Shown here piece after piece: positions 52,441-60,986 of a stretch of DNA of 64,000 nucleotides. Made by a program: the position numbers and the translations under genes. This stretch comes from JBOFFC01 sp051648405 (GTDB lineage: Bacteria > Planctomycetota > Planctomycetia > Pirellulales > Lacipirellulaceae). The stretch covers positions 1 through 64,000 of the forward strand of contig JBOFFC010000079.1 of the NCBI GenBank assembly GCA_051648405.1, written 5' to 3'. Position 1 is the first letter of the stretch; every line of letters begins with the position of its first letter. Under the pieces are notes generated by a model, which saw only the letters and a program-made list of their open reading frames with translations, was not told the DNA's origin and did no database searches.

Positions 52441-55179
52441 ATGACCCCACCCTCCCACGACCCCCGGCCGCGTCACTCGGTTCGCTCCGTAGGCATCCTT
52501 CCGGTGATCGCCCTGCTCGCGGCGGCCGGGCCAGGTCTCACGCTCGCCGCGGGGGGGGCGCCGGCCGACACCGAGCGCGTCGGGTACATCGACGGTCGAG
52601 GGGTGACCCCCGTCAACCAGTGGGTGACGCCGATCGGCCAGCAGGTCGATCTCCCCGGGCTTCGGCCGCAAGCCGTCGCGTTGTCGCCCGACGGAGCGCT
52701 CTTAGTGACCTCGGGTAAGACTTCGGACCTCGTCGTTCTCAACGCGGCGACCGGCGCCGAGCTCCAGCGCCTGACGATGCCCGCCGACTCAGAGCCCGAC
52801 GAGAAGATCCTCACCGGCGCCGACCACGACGGGCAGTTGAGCTACACGGGGCTCGTCTTCTCGCCCGACGGCAAGCGGCTGCTGCTGAGCAATGTCGGGG
52901 GGACCGTGAAGGTCTTCTCGGTCGATGCGGGCAGAATCACGCCGCGAGGGGCTTGGAAGCTGCCGGCCGCCAACGCGCCGCGGCGCGCGAACGAGGTCCC
53001 CGCGGGGATCGCGTACTCGGCCGACGGGTCGAAGGTCTACGTGGCCGGAAACCTGTCGAACACGCTCGTCGAGCTCGACGCGACTTCCGGCAAGGTGCTG
53101 CGCACGTTCGACGTGGGGGTCGCGCCGTACGACGTCATCGTCGTCGGCGCGAAGGCGTATGTGAGCAACTGGGGTGGCCGCCGTCCCGGGGAAGGGGACC
53201 TCACCGGGCCCGCCGGCCGCGGCACGACGGTTCGCGTCGATCCCGTGCGTCACATCGCCAGTGAGGGCTCGGTGAGCGTAGTCGATCTGACGTCGGGGGG
53301 CGTCACAAAGGAACTGATCGTCGGCCTCCACGCGAGCGGCCTCGCCGCTTCGCCCGACGGTCGCCACGTCGTCTGCTGCAACGCGGCGAGCGACCACCTG
53401 AGCGTGATCGACACGACCTCCGACACGGTGGTCGCCACCGTGTGGGCGAAGCCCAACGCGGCCGACCTGCTGGGGGCCGCCCCCAACGCGGTAGTGTTCG
53501 CGCCGAACGGCGCGCGCTTGTACGTCGCCAACGGCTCGCAGAACGCGGTCGCCGTGTTCGCCTTCGACCGGACGAACCCGCAGGAGTCGAAGCTCCGCGG
53601 CATGTTCCCCGTCGGATGGTACCCGGGGGCGCTCGTGCTCGACGCGGCCCGCGACCGGCTCGTCGTGGCGAACATCAAGGGACTGGCGAAGCAGCCGAAA
53701 GAGCACCCGGGGGAGGACGATCAGCGAGCGGGGGCGCGGGGGTTCAATTCGCACCACTATCACGGGTCGCTGTCGCTCGTCTCGCTGCCGAAGGACGACG
53801 CCTTGCCAACGCTCTCCGAGCGTGTGGCGACGAACCTCCGCGCCCCGCGGATCGCCGCGGCGCTCGCGAAGCCCCGCCCCGACCAGCCGCCACGGGCGAT
53901 CCTCCAGCGCGTCGGCGAGCCGAGCCTCATCGAGCACGTCGTCTACATCATCAAGGAGAATCGCACCTACGACCAAGTCTTCGGCGCGCACCCGCGCGGC
54001 GACGGCGACGCGTCGCTCGCGCTCTACGGGCCCGAGGTCACGCCGAACCACCACAAGATCGCCGACGAGTTCGTGCTGCTCGACAACACCTACTGCAGCG
54101 GCATCTGCAGCGCCGACGGGCACCAGTGGACCACCACCGCCTACTCGACCGACTACATGGAGAAGAGCTTCGCCGGCTTCCCGCGTAGCTACCCCGACGG
54201 CATGGGGATCGACGAGGACGACGCCCTCGCCTACTCGCCGGCCGGGTTCCTGTGGGACAACGCCCTCGCCCACGGCAAGACGGTCCGCAACTACGGCGAG
54301 TTCATGGGCCCGTCGGTGTCTTGGCGTGACAAGACACGCAAGGGGGAACCCGGCTTCCTCGCCTGCTACAAGGCGTGGAAGAAAGGGGACTGGAAGAACG
54401 GCGGCGGGGAAGTGGTGTTCGCCTGCTGGCCGAGCGTCGAGTCGCTGCGCGCAATCTCGCCGCTCGAAACCGTCGGCTGGAACATGTCGGTCCCCGACCA
54501 GTTCCGCGCCGACTACTTCCTACGCGACCTGGCGCGCGACGAGGCGCGGGGCGACTTCCCAAACCTCACTTTCGTCTGCCTGCCGCAGGACCACACCAGC
54601 GGCACGAGCCCCGGGACCCCCACGCCGGCGGCCTGCATGGCCGACAACGACCTGGCGCTCGGCCGGATCCTGGAAGGGCTGAGCCGCTCGAAGTTCTGGC
54701 CGAAGACGGCCGTCTTCGTCATCGAGGACGACCCGCAGGGGGGCTGGGACCACGTCAGCGGCTACCGCACGATCGCCTTCGTCGCCGGTCCGCACGTGAA
54801 GCGCGGCGCGGTGGTGAGCACGCAGTACAACACGACGAGCCTGATCCGCACGATGGAGCAGATCCTCGGCCTGCCCCCGATGAACCAGTTCGACGCCTCG
54901 GCCGAGCCGATGAGCGACTGCTTCACCGACACGCCGGACACCCGCCCGTTCGAGGCGGCGCCGAGCGCCGTTCCGCTCGACCAGATGAACCCCGATCCGC
55001 AGGCGATCGACGACCCGCAGCTGCGTCGCGACGCGCTCGTTTCGGCGAGCCTCAACTTCCGGCAAGTCGATCGCGCCCCGGAGGACGTGCTGAACCGTAT
55101 CCTGTGGCGCGCGCTGCGCGGCGTCCAAACGCCCTACCCCGAGTGGGCGATCACCGCCGGCGCCGAGGACGACGAGTAG
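52441..55179 (+). CDS. Secreted beta-propeller plus phosphoesterase-domain protein
   Basis: A 912-residue two-domain protein. The signal peptide (about 16-36, VGILPVIALLAAAGPGLTLAAG) precedes a seven-bladed YVTN/YncE-like beta-propeller (about 60-430; VALSPDGALLVTSGKTSDLVV, IAYSADGSKVYVAGNLSNTL, VVFAPNGARLYVANGSQNAV). The C-terminal half (about 500-830) resembles the phospholipase C/acid phosphatase-type alkaline phosphatase family, with VVYIIKENRTYDQVFG, DNTYCSGICSADGHQWTTT and VFVIEDDPQGGWDHVSGYR. The residues in these blocks should bind metal. It probably hydrolyses phosphate esters in the periplasm or outside. ATG 52441 was chosen to fit the signal peptide. It converges with the TolC-like gene. 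Confidence 0.85.
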   Translation: MTPPSHDPRPRHSVRSVGILPVIALLAAAGPGLTLAAGGAPADTERVGYIDGRGVTPVNQWVTPIGQQVDLPGLRPQAVALSPDGALLVTSGKTSDLVVLNAATGAELQRLTMPADSEPDEKILTGADHDGQLSYTGLVFSPDGKRLLLSNVGGTVKVFSVDAGRITPRGAWKLPAANAPRRANEVPAGIAYSADGSKVYVAGNLSNTLVELDATSGKVLRTFDVGVAPYDVIVVGAKAYVSNWGGRRPGEGDLTGPAGRGTTVRVDPVRHIASEGSVSVVDLTSGGVTKELIVGLHASGLAASPDGRHVVCCNAASDHLSVIDTTSDTVVATVWAKPNAADLLGAAPNAVVFAPNGARLYVANGSQNAVAVFAFDRTNPQESKLRGMFPVGWYPGALVLDAARDRLVVANIKGLAKQPKEHPGEDDQRAGARGFNSHHYHGSLSLVSLPKDDALPTLSERVATNLRAPRIAAALAKPRPDQPPRAILQRVGEPSLIEHVVYIIKENRTYDQVFGAHPRGDGDASLALYGPEVTPNHHKIADEFVLLDNTYCSGICSADGHQWTTTAYSTDYMEKSFAGFPRSYPDGMGIDEDDALAYSPAGFLWDNALAHGKTVRNYGEFMGPSVSWRDKTRKGEPGFLACYKAWKKGDWKNGGGEVVFACWPSVESLRAISPLETVGWNMSVPDQFRADYFLRDLARDEARGDFPNLTFVCLPQDHTSGTSPGTPTPAACMADNDLALGRILEGLSRSKFWPKTAVFVIEDDPQGGWDHVSGYRTIAFVAGPHVKRGAVVSTQYNTTSLIRTMEQILGLPPMNQFDASAEPMSDCFTDTPDTRPFEAAPSAVPLDQMNPDPQAIDDPQLRRDALVSASLNFRQVDRAPEDVLNRILWRALRGVQTPYPEWAITAGAEDDE

Positions 55180-55290
55180 GGGGCGCCGTCCTGAGCCGTC
55201 GGCGCCAGCCGGCCCAGTGATCGCAGCACGGCAGACTCAACCGCTCGCGCGACAACTGCGACGACTGACGTCGGCCGGCTCGCCTAAAGG

Positions 55291-56895
55291 TTAGCGGGCC
55301 GCGTCGGGCTCGTCCGCTTCGCCGGCCGGGACCGCGCGGCGTAGCGGTTGGACGTCGAGCGTGTCGATCGGCACGACCGTCGGGTCATCGACCCCCAGCG
55401 CGGCGAGGTACTCGGCCCGCGCCAGGTAGAACTCGAGCAGCGCGATCACCCGCTCGATCGCCGCTTCGGCGTACTGCACCTCGCGGAGGTTGAGGTTCAG
55501 TAGGTTGCTGTCCCCCGCCTCGTACAGCGTTTGCTCGGCGACTTGCATCTGGGCCGCCAGGTCGACCGCCTCGGCGGTCCACTCGACGCGCTCGGCCGCG
55601 GCGACGAGCGCCGCCCGCGACACCTGGACCTCGGCGGCGATCTTGTCGGCCGCGAACCGCGTCTTCGCCCGCACCTGGGCGAACTTGCCGCGGAGTTGCC
55701 GCAGCTTGCCGTAGGCCTTGCGGCGTTCGAGTGGGACGCTGAGCATCAGCGTTGCTTCGAGCTCCATCTCCGACTTGTCGCGTTTTGCGCTCGCCGGCTC
55801 GCCGACGTCTTGGCCGACCATCAGGCCGCCGTCGATGTCGGGGATCGTCTCGTTCGACGCCTGCCGGTACGCGACGTCGAGCTGCCGCCGGACGAGCGAC
55901 AGCTCGGCGAGCTCGGGGCGCGTGGCGAGCGCCAGCGCGACGTCGCGCTCGGCGGCGAGCGGGTCGAGCGCGGCGACGGGGGGGAACTGCGGCGGCAGCA
56001 GGTCGCGCGGGGGAACGACCGGCGCCCCGTCGGGGCCGCGGAGGAACAGCGACAGCTTGACCGCCGACTGCTCGAGCTTGCGCCGCGCGTCGATCGCCTT
56101 CGCCTCGCGCGAGGCGATGCTGCGACGATTATCGACGACGTCGATCGCCGCCTTCTCCCCCGCCTGAACCTCACGGGCGATGAACTCGTTGCGGCGGGCG
56201 GCGAGGTCGAGTAGTCCCTCGGCGACGCGGAAGTTCTGCCCGGCGGCGACCCAGTCCCAGTACGCGAACGAGCCGTCGCGGACGTACAGGATCACTTGCG
56301 CGAGGATCTCGGGCTCGACGCGGCTCGTCTCGAGCTGCGCGCGCCAGAACTCGGCGCGGTTCTCGTCGATCCAGCGGTCCTTCGCCAGCGGGGCGACGAA
56401 ACCCGCCTTGAACTCGCCCCCTTTGTTCGTCTCGCGCTCGAGGTACCACGGCTCGAACTCGCCGCGTCCGTTGCGGTAGCCTGCGAAGACCTGCCCCCCC
56501 CAGAACGTGTCGCGCTTCACGCCGACTTGGTGGCGGTAGTTCTCGTAGAAGTCGAGCGGCTGGTTGTTGCTGTAGGCCTCGAGCTTGTGGTCGAAGGCCC
56601 CCGCGGCCGCGAGCGCTTCGCCCGAGGCGATCGTGCGCGAGGCGACCGCCGAGTCGATCAGCGGGAAGTGCAGGCGCACACTACGGACGACGTCCGCGAG
56701 GTCGATCGGCGTGGGAGTCGGGAGCCCGGCGGGGACCGCTTCGGCCGGCGCCACGCCGACGGGCTGCTCAAGGGCAGGGGAGGGGAGCCGGTTAGGCTGG
56801 GTCGTCGATCGCTCGAACCGCGGCGCCTGCGCGCACGCCGGCGCCGCAGCGCACAACGCCGCGAGCACGACGGCCACGTTGCCGCGCGGCGACAT
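55291..56895 (-). CDS. TolC-family outer-membrane channel protein
   Basis: A 534-residue TolC-like protein with a signal peptide (VAVVLAALCAAAPACAQ, about 7-23). Long coiled-coil helices alternate with short beta strands in two related halves (about 65-290 and 310-520), the TolC layout. Typical fragments: VQAGEKAAIDVVDNRRSIAS and YEAGDSNLLNLNLREVQYAE near the second helix pair, LSVPLERRKAYGKLRQLRGK before it. It should form a trimeric tunnel through the outer membrane. ATG 56895 begins the signal peptide. The downstream SulP-CA gene separates it from the HlyD-like/ABC genes on the same strand; they may work as one export system. Confidence 0.85.
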   Translation of the reverse strand: MSPRGNVAVVLAALCAAAPACAQAPRFERSTTQPNRLPSPALEQPVGVAPAEAVPAGLPTPTPIDLADVVRSVRLHFPLIDSAVASRTIASGEALAAAGAFDHKLEAYSNNQPLDFYENYRHQVGVKRDTFWGGQVFAGYRNGRGEFEPWYLERETNKGGEFKAGFVAPLAKDRWIDENRAEFWRAQLETSRVEPEILAQVILYVRDGSFAYWDWVAAGQNFRVAEGLLDLAARRNEFIAREVQAGEKAAIDVVDNRRSIASREAKAIDARRKLEQSAVKLSLFLRGPDGAPVVPPRDLLPPQFPPVAALDPLAAERDVALALATRPELAELSLVRRQLDVAYRQASNETIPDIDGGLMVGQDVGEPASAKRDKSEMELEATLMLSVPLERRKAYGKLRQLRGKFAQVRAKTRFAADKIAAEVQVSRAALVAAAERVEWTAEAVDLAAQMQVAEQTLYEAGDSNLLNLNLREVQYAEAAIERVIALLEFYLARAEYLAALGVDDPTVVPIDTLDVQPLRRAVPAGEADEPDAAR

Positions 56896-57092
56896 TGCGT
56901 AAGGACCTGGCGGCGCGGAGCGACGCGGGCGCCCCCCCGGAGCACCACAACACACGCTACATCGGCTCGCCGCCCCCCCCGGAGCGACGTGCTCCGAATT
57001 CCGCGATCCCTCCTGCCGAAGGCGCCCAAACTGACCCGCGCAGCAGGCGTGCTAGCACTCGATCCGCGGCATTCGACGGTCGCTAGTGCAAC

Positions 57093-59339
57093 CTACGCCG
57101 CCCCGTCGAGCCATCGAACCAGCCCCGTCTCGACTTCGTACATCGCGCCGACGACGGCGATCTCCCCGCCGTGCTCACGCTTAGTGAGCTGGGGGCTCTC
57201 GCGGCGGATCACCTCGATCGTGCGGCGTACGTTAGCCTCGGCCAGTCGATCGACCCACAGGCGGTGCTCGTCGGGGTCGGTGGGGGGCTTTGCGGGGGGG
57301 TGGATCGAGGGGAGCGCCTGCTGGATCTCGCTGAGCAGGAAGTCGATGTTCGGGCAGCCAATCCGTTCGGCTGCCGTCGCGCCGGTCAAGGCGAAGTCGA
57401 ACGCCGTGGTCACGGCGCCGCAACGCGTGTGTCCGAGGACGACCACCAGCTTCGCCCCCGCGACGGCGCAGGCGTACTCGAGGCTCCCGAGCATCTTGCG
57501 ATGGGTGACGTTCCCCGCGACTCGGGCGACGAACAAGTCCCCCAGGCCGACGTCGAAGATCATCTCGGCCGGCACGCGCGAGTCGATGCACCCGACGAGC
57601 GCCGCGATCGGGAACTGCCCCTGGGCGGCCGCGGCGATCTGGCGGTTGAAGTCGTGTTTTAAACGCTCGCCCGATCGGAATCGCTCGTTGCCGTGCTTCA
57701 GGAGGTCAAGGACCTCGGCCGGCGAGAGGGCCTGCTGTGCAGCGCGGTCGGCCACGTCGCGGTAGCGGACGTCGTCGTCGATGCCGGGGACGTTCGTGAA
57801 GCCCTCGAGCGAGAGATCGACGCCGTGTGCCGGGGCGGTGTTGTCTCGGAAGTCGAGGAGCAAGTCGATGACGTCGGGATCGACCTGCTGGGTCTCGGAG
57901 GCGTCGATCACCAAGTGGGTCCCGGGCTCGGCCTCGCCGAGCGTCCGCGACAGCGACGCCCGGTTGAGAAAGCTCACGTCGCGCGGCAGCTCGATGCGAA
58001 TCACGTCCCCCGCGGGACGGCGTTCGAGGCGGGCGTGCACGGGGCGACGGATGCTGTCGTGGAGGATGAACGCGACGCTCACCCCCAGGCCGATCAACAC
58101 GCCGACCAACAGGTCGGTCATCACGATCGCGACGACGGTCACAACGAACGGCAGGAACTGCCCCCAGCCGCGCCCCCACATCGACTTGAACTCCTTGTGG
58201 CTGGCGAGTTTGACGCCGGTCATCAGGAGGATCGCCGCGAGCGCCGCCAGCGGGATGCGGTTGAGCATCCACGGCACAAACGCCACCGAGGCGCCGAGCA
58301 GCACGCCGTGCACAAGCGTCGCTAGCTTCGTGCGCCCCCCCGACTGCAGGTTCACCGAGCTGCGGATGATGACGCTCGTCACCGGCAGTCCGCCGAGCAC
58401 GCCGCACGCCACGTTCCCGACTCCCTGCGCGATCAGCTCGCGGCTGGGGGGGGATTGGCGGCGCTGGGGGTCGATGCGGTCAATCGCTTCGATGTTGAGC
58501 AGCGTCTCTAACGAAGCCACCAGCGCAATCGTGAGCCCCGACAGGTAAACGGCAGGTACAGCGAGCGCCGACCAGTCGGGCACTATGAACTGCTGGGCGA
58601 AATCGCCGAGCGACTTCGCAACCGGGACGGCGACCATGTGGCTGGGGTGGATGCGCCACGGCGCCCCGAACGGTTCGAGCAACACCGCGAGCACGACCCC
58701 AACGGCCACGACCACCAGCGACGACGGGACCGCCGACTTGCGCAGCACACCCCAGCGCTGCCAAAGGACCAGGATCGCCAAACAAGTGAGTCCGACGAGC
58801 GCGACGCCGGGACGAAAGCTGCTGAACATCTCCAGCAGCTCGCTGAACGTGTTCTCGTGGTCGGGCTGAGCAAACGCCATGTCCCCCTCGGGGTCCTTGT
58901 CGTTCCCAACAAGGTGCGGCAACTGCTTGAGGATCAGGATCACGCCGATCGCGGCGAGCAGGCCCTTGATGACGGGCGTGGGGACGAACTCGGCCAGGAA
59001 GCCGAGCTTCGCCAATCCCATAACGACCTGGATCATGCCGGCGAGGGTGACGGCGACCAAGAACGCCTCGAACGAGCCGAGGCGGGCGATCTCGGCGGCG
59101 ACGACCGCCGTGAGGCCAGCCGCGGGGCCGCTGACGCTGGTGTGCGAACCACTGAGGGCCCCGACAACGAAGCCCCCGACCACCCCCGCCACGAGCCCCG
59201 AGAACAGCGGCGCCCCTGACGCCAGGGCGATCCCCAGGCAGAGCGGGAGCGCAACAAGGAACACCACGAGCCCCGCCACGGCGTCGGGCCCGGGGTGCGA
59301 CCAGAGCGAGACGGGGGCGCGACGCGTGGCGTTGGTCAT
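57093..59339 (-). CDS. SulP anion transporter fused to beta-carbonic anhydrase
   Basis: A 748-residue fusion. Residues about 15-425 form a SulP transporter with ten or more helices (AGLVVFLVALPLCLGIALAS, GSHTSVSGPAAGLTAVVAAE, SVIIRSSVNLQSGGRT). A STAS-like regulatory domain follows (about 440-520, FLNRASLSRTLGEAEPGTHL, VIDASETQQVDPDVIDLL). The C-terminal part (about 540-748) is a beta-carbonic anhydrase with zinc ligands Cys584, His637, Cys640 and the Asp586/Arg588 pair (GCIDSRVP, GHTRCGAV). It probably takes up bicarbonate (or releases it) while interconverting it with CO2 at the inner membrane face. The fusion is known in other bacteria. Confidence 0.92.
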   Translation of the reverse strand: MTNATRRAPVSLWSHPGPDAVAGLVVFLVALPLCLGIALASGAPLFSGLVAGVVGGFVVGALSGSHTSVSGPAAGLTAVVAAEIARLGSFEAFLVAVTLAGMIQVVMGLAKLGFLAEFVPTPVIKGLLAAIGVILILKQLPHLVGNDKDPEGDMAFAQPDHENTFSELLEMFSSFRPGVALVGLTCLAILVLWQRWGVLRKSAVPSSLVVVAVGVVLAVLLEPFGAPWRIHPSHMVAVPVAKSLGDFAQQFIVPDWSALAVPAVYLSGLTIALVASLETLLNIEAIDRIDPQRRQSPPSRELIAQGVGNVACGVLGGLPVTSVIIRSSVNLQSGGRTKLATLVHGVLLGASVAFVPWMLNRIPLAALAAILLMTGVKLASHKEFKSMWGRGWGQFLPFVVTVVAIVMTDLLVGVLIGLGVSVAFILHDSIRRPVHARLERRPAGDVIRIELPRDVSFLNRASLSRTLGEAEPGTHLVIDASETQQVDPDVIDLLLDFRDNTAPAHGVDLSLEGFTNVPGIDDDVRYRDVADRAAQQALSPAEVLDLLKHGNERFRSGERLKHDFNRQIAAAAQGQFPIAALVGCIDSRVPAEMIFDVGLGDLFVARVAGNVTHRKMLGSLEYACAVAGAKLVVVLGHTRCGAVTTAFDFALTGATAAERIGCPNIDFLLSEIQQALPSIHPPAKPPTDPDEHRLWVDRLAEANVRRTIEVIRRESPQLTKREHGGEIAVVGAMYEVETGLVRWLDGAA

Positions 59340-59486
59340 CGTGGGAAGCGTTCGGAGGGGCTGGCGACGGTCGGAAACGGCTCATCGTAGCCGACAGGCC
59401 GCTCCGCGGCACCGCGGGTCCGCGAACGCGACGCGATCTGCGGCCCCCTCCCCAATCGACTCGCGCCACCGCGTCGGCGAGCGCGG

Positions 59487-60986
59487 TCACCCCACCTTAG
59501 GGGGTTTGGCGATCTTTTCCGGCTTGCTTTGGTCGCGGTTCTTGAGAGCGGGGGGGAAGCCGTTCATCCGGCGCCACACCTCGTAGCCCAGGGGGACCGT
59601 GTCGAGCAGCACCCAGCCCTTGGCGAGTCCCCCTTGGCGGAGGTACTTCGAGGACGGCCACGGGGTCGCGGTCGGGTCGTTGGAGTCCACCGCGACATCG
59701 GGCCGAATCAAAATCCGGAAGCGTCCGCTCCCGTCGTCGGTCGGATCGACGATCGCCACCGTGCCGCCAAAAGTGCCGACCGCGATCGCCGGCCAGCCGC
59801 TGAACTGAACGGCGGGCCAACCCTCGAACTGCAATCGGACGTGCCGACCGGGCTCGATGAACGGCACGTCGTTCCCGTCGATCCATAGCTGCACGGCGAA
59901 GTCCTCGGTCTTCGGGACGACGACGCACGCTTGGTCCTTCGCGGCGACAATCTGCCCCTCGAACACGCTCAGGCTGTTGATGTAGCCGTCGCACGGGGCG
60001 AGCACGTCCTGGGTGCTCTGGGCGGCGATCTTGCCGTCCTGCTCGCTGATCTTGAGAGTCTTCTGCTGGATCTCCTGCTTGGTCTTGAGGATTCCCGACT
60101 CCGCCTTCTGAACCTCGCTCTGCGCTTTGTTGAGATCGGAGCTGATCTTGTCGATTTTCGCCTGCCACTCCTTGCGCTTCCCTTCACGCTCACGCGTCTT
60201 GCCCTCGATCTCGTTGCGAGCGGCCTCGACGTACTGCTGTGCTTTCTCGAGCTCTTGCTGCGACTTGCGGAACTTCGCTTCGGCCTGCTGACGGTCGTAT
60301 TGCGACTTCAGGCCCCCCGCCTCAAGGGTGTTCTTCCGCTCCGAGTCTGCCTGGGTTAGGTCGAGCTCGGCCTGGGCCGCGATCGCAGCCGCTTCCTCGG
60401 CGCGAAGTTTGTTTTCGGCGCCCATCACCAGCGCGTTGTACGCCGCGACAACCTCGGTTTGCGCCGCCTTAGTCGATTCGAGCTCTTCGGTCGTCGTCTG
60501 CACGGTGCGGATCGCGAACTCCTTGGCGTCCAGGGCCCGCAGCTCGCGGTCCTTCGCGGCGAAAAGCTCCCTCTCGAGCATCGCCCGCTGCTCCCCCAGT
60601 CGCGGCAGGTAGTTGGCGTCGAGGTCGGTGATCCGGAACAGCAACTGGCCCTTCTTCACCTCGGTGTTCTCGAAGACGTTCGGGGCCCGCGCGGCGACTT
60701 GGCCTTTGACCGGAATGAGGACCGGCTGGGGCCGACTCAGCGGGTCGAAGGCGACCACCGAGCCGTCGCCGACGATCGACTGCTGCCAAGGAAGCAACAA
60801 CATCGCCAGCACTCCAACCAACATCAGCCCGGTGAGCCAGCGCGCGATCCGGCGCGCGACACGCGACGATCGCGTCAGCCGCAACGCGGGGAATTCCTCC
60901 TCGCGGTAGGCGACGCTGCTGAGCATCGGCAGCGCGGGCTGCGTTTTTCGCTCTTCGCGATGCGATGGTGGGTGCGTTGCGATCAT
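59487..60986 (-). CDS. HlyD/membrane-fusion adaptor protein
   Basis: A 499-residue periplasmic adaptor. One membrane helix (WLTGLMLVGVLAMLLLPWQQS, about 50-70) is followed by a biotinyl-lipoyl-like half (VLIPVKGQVAARAPNVFENT), a long coiled coil of about 200 residues (115-330; Gln/Glu/Lys-rich, e.g. KSQQELEKAQQYVEAARNEI), then the second half (VLAPCDGYINSLSVFEGQIV) and a beta-barrel domain with FIEPGRHVRLQFEGWP. This is the HlyD/EmrA plan, linking an inner-membrane pump to TolC. Its start ATG (60986) overlaps the ABC gene stop in ATGA, so they are coupled. Confidence 0.88.
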   Translation of the reverse strand: MIATHPPSHREERKTQPALPMLSSVAYREEEFPALRLTRSSRVARRIARWLTGLMLVGVLAMLLLPWQQSIVGDGSVVAFDPLSRPQPVLIPVKGQVAARAPNVFENTEVKKGQLLFRITDLDANYLPRLGEQRAMLERELFAAKDRELRALDAKEFAIRTVQTTTEELESTKAAQTEVVAAYNALVMGAENKLRAEEAAAIAAQAELDLTQADSERKNTLEAGGLKSQYDRQQAEAKFRKSQQELEKAQQYVEAARNEIEGKTREREGKRKEWQAKIDKISSDLNKAQSEVQKAESGILKTKQEIQQKTLKISEQDGKIAAQSTQDVLAPCDGYINSLSVFEGQIVAAKDQACVVVPKTEDFAVQLWIDGNDVPFIEPGRHVRLQFEGWPAVQFSGWPAIAVGTFGGTVAIVDPTDDGSGRFRILIRPDVAVDSNDPTATPWPSSKYLRQGGLAKGWVLLDTVPLGYEVWRRMNGFPPALKNRDQSKPEKIAKPPKVG

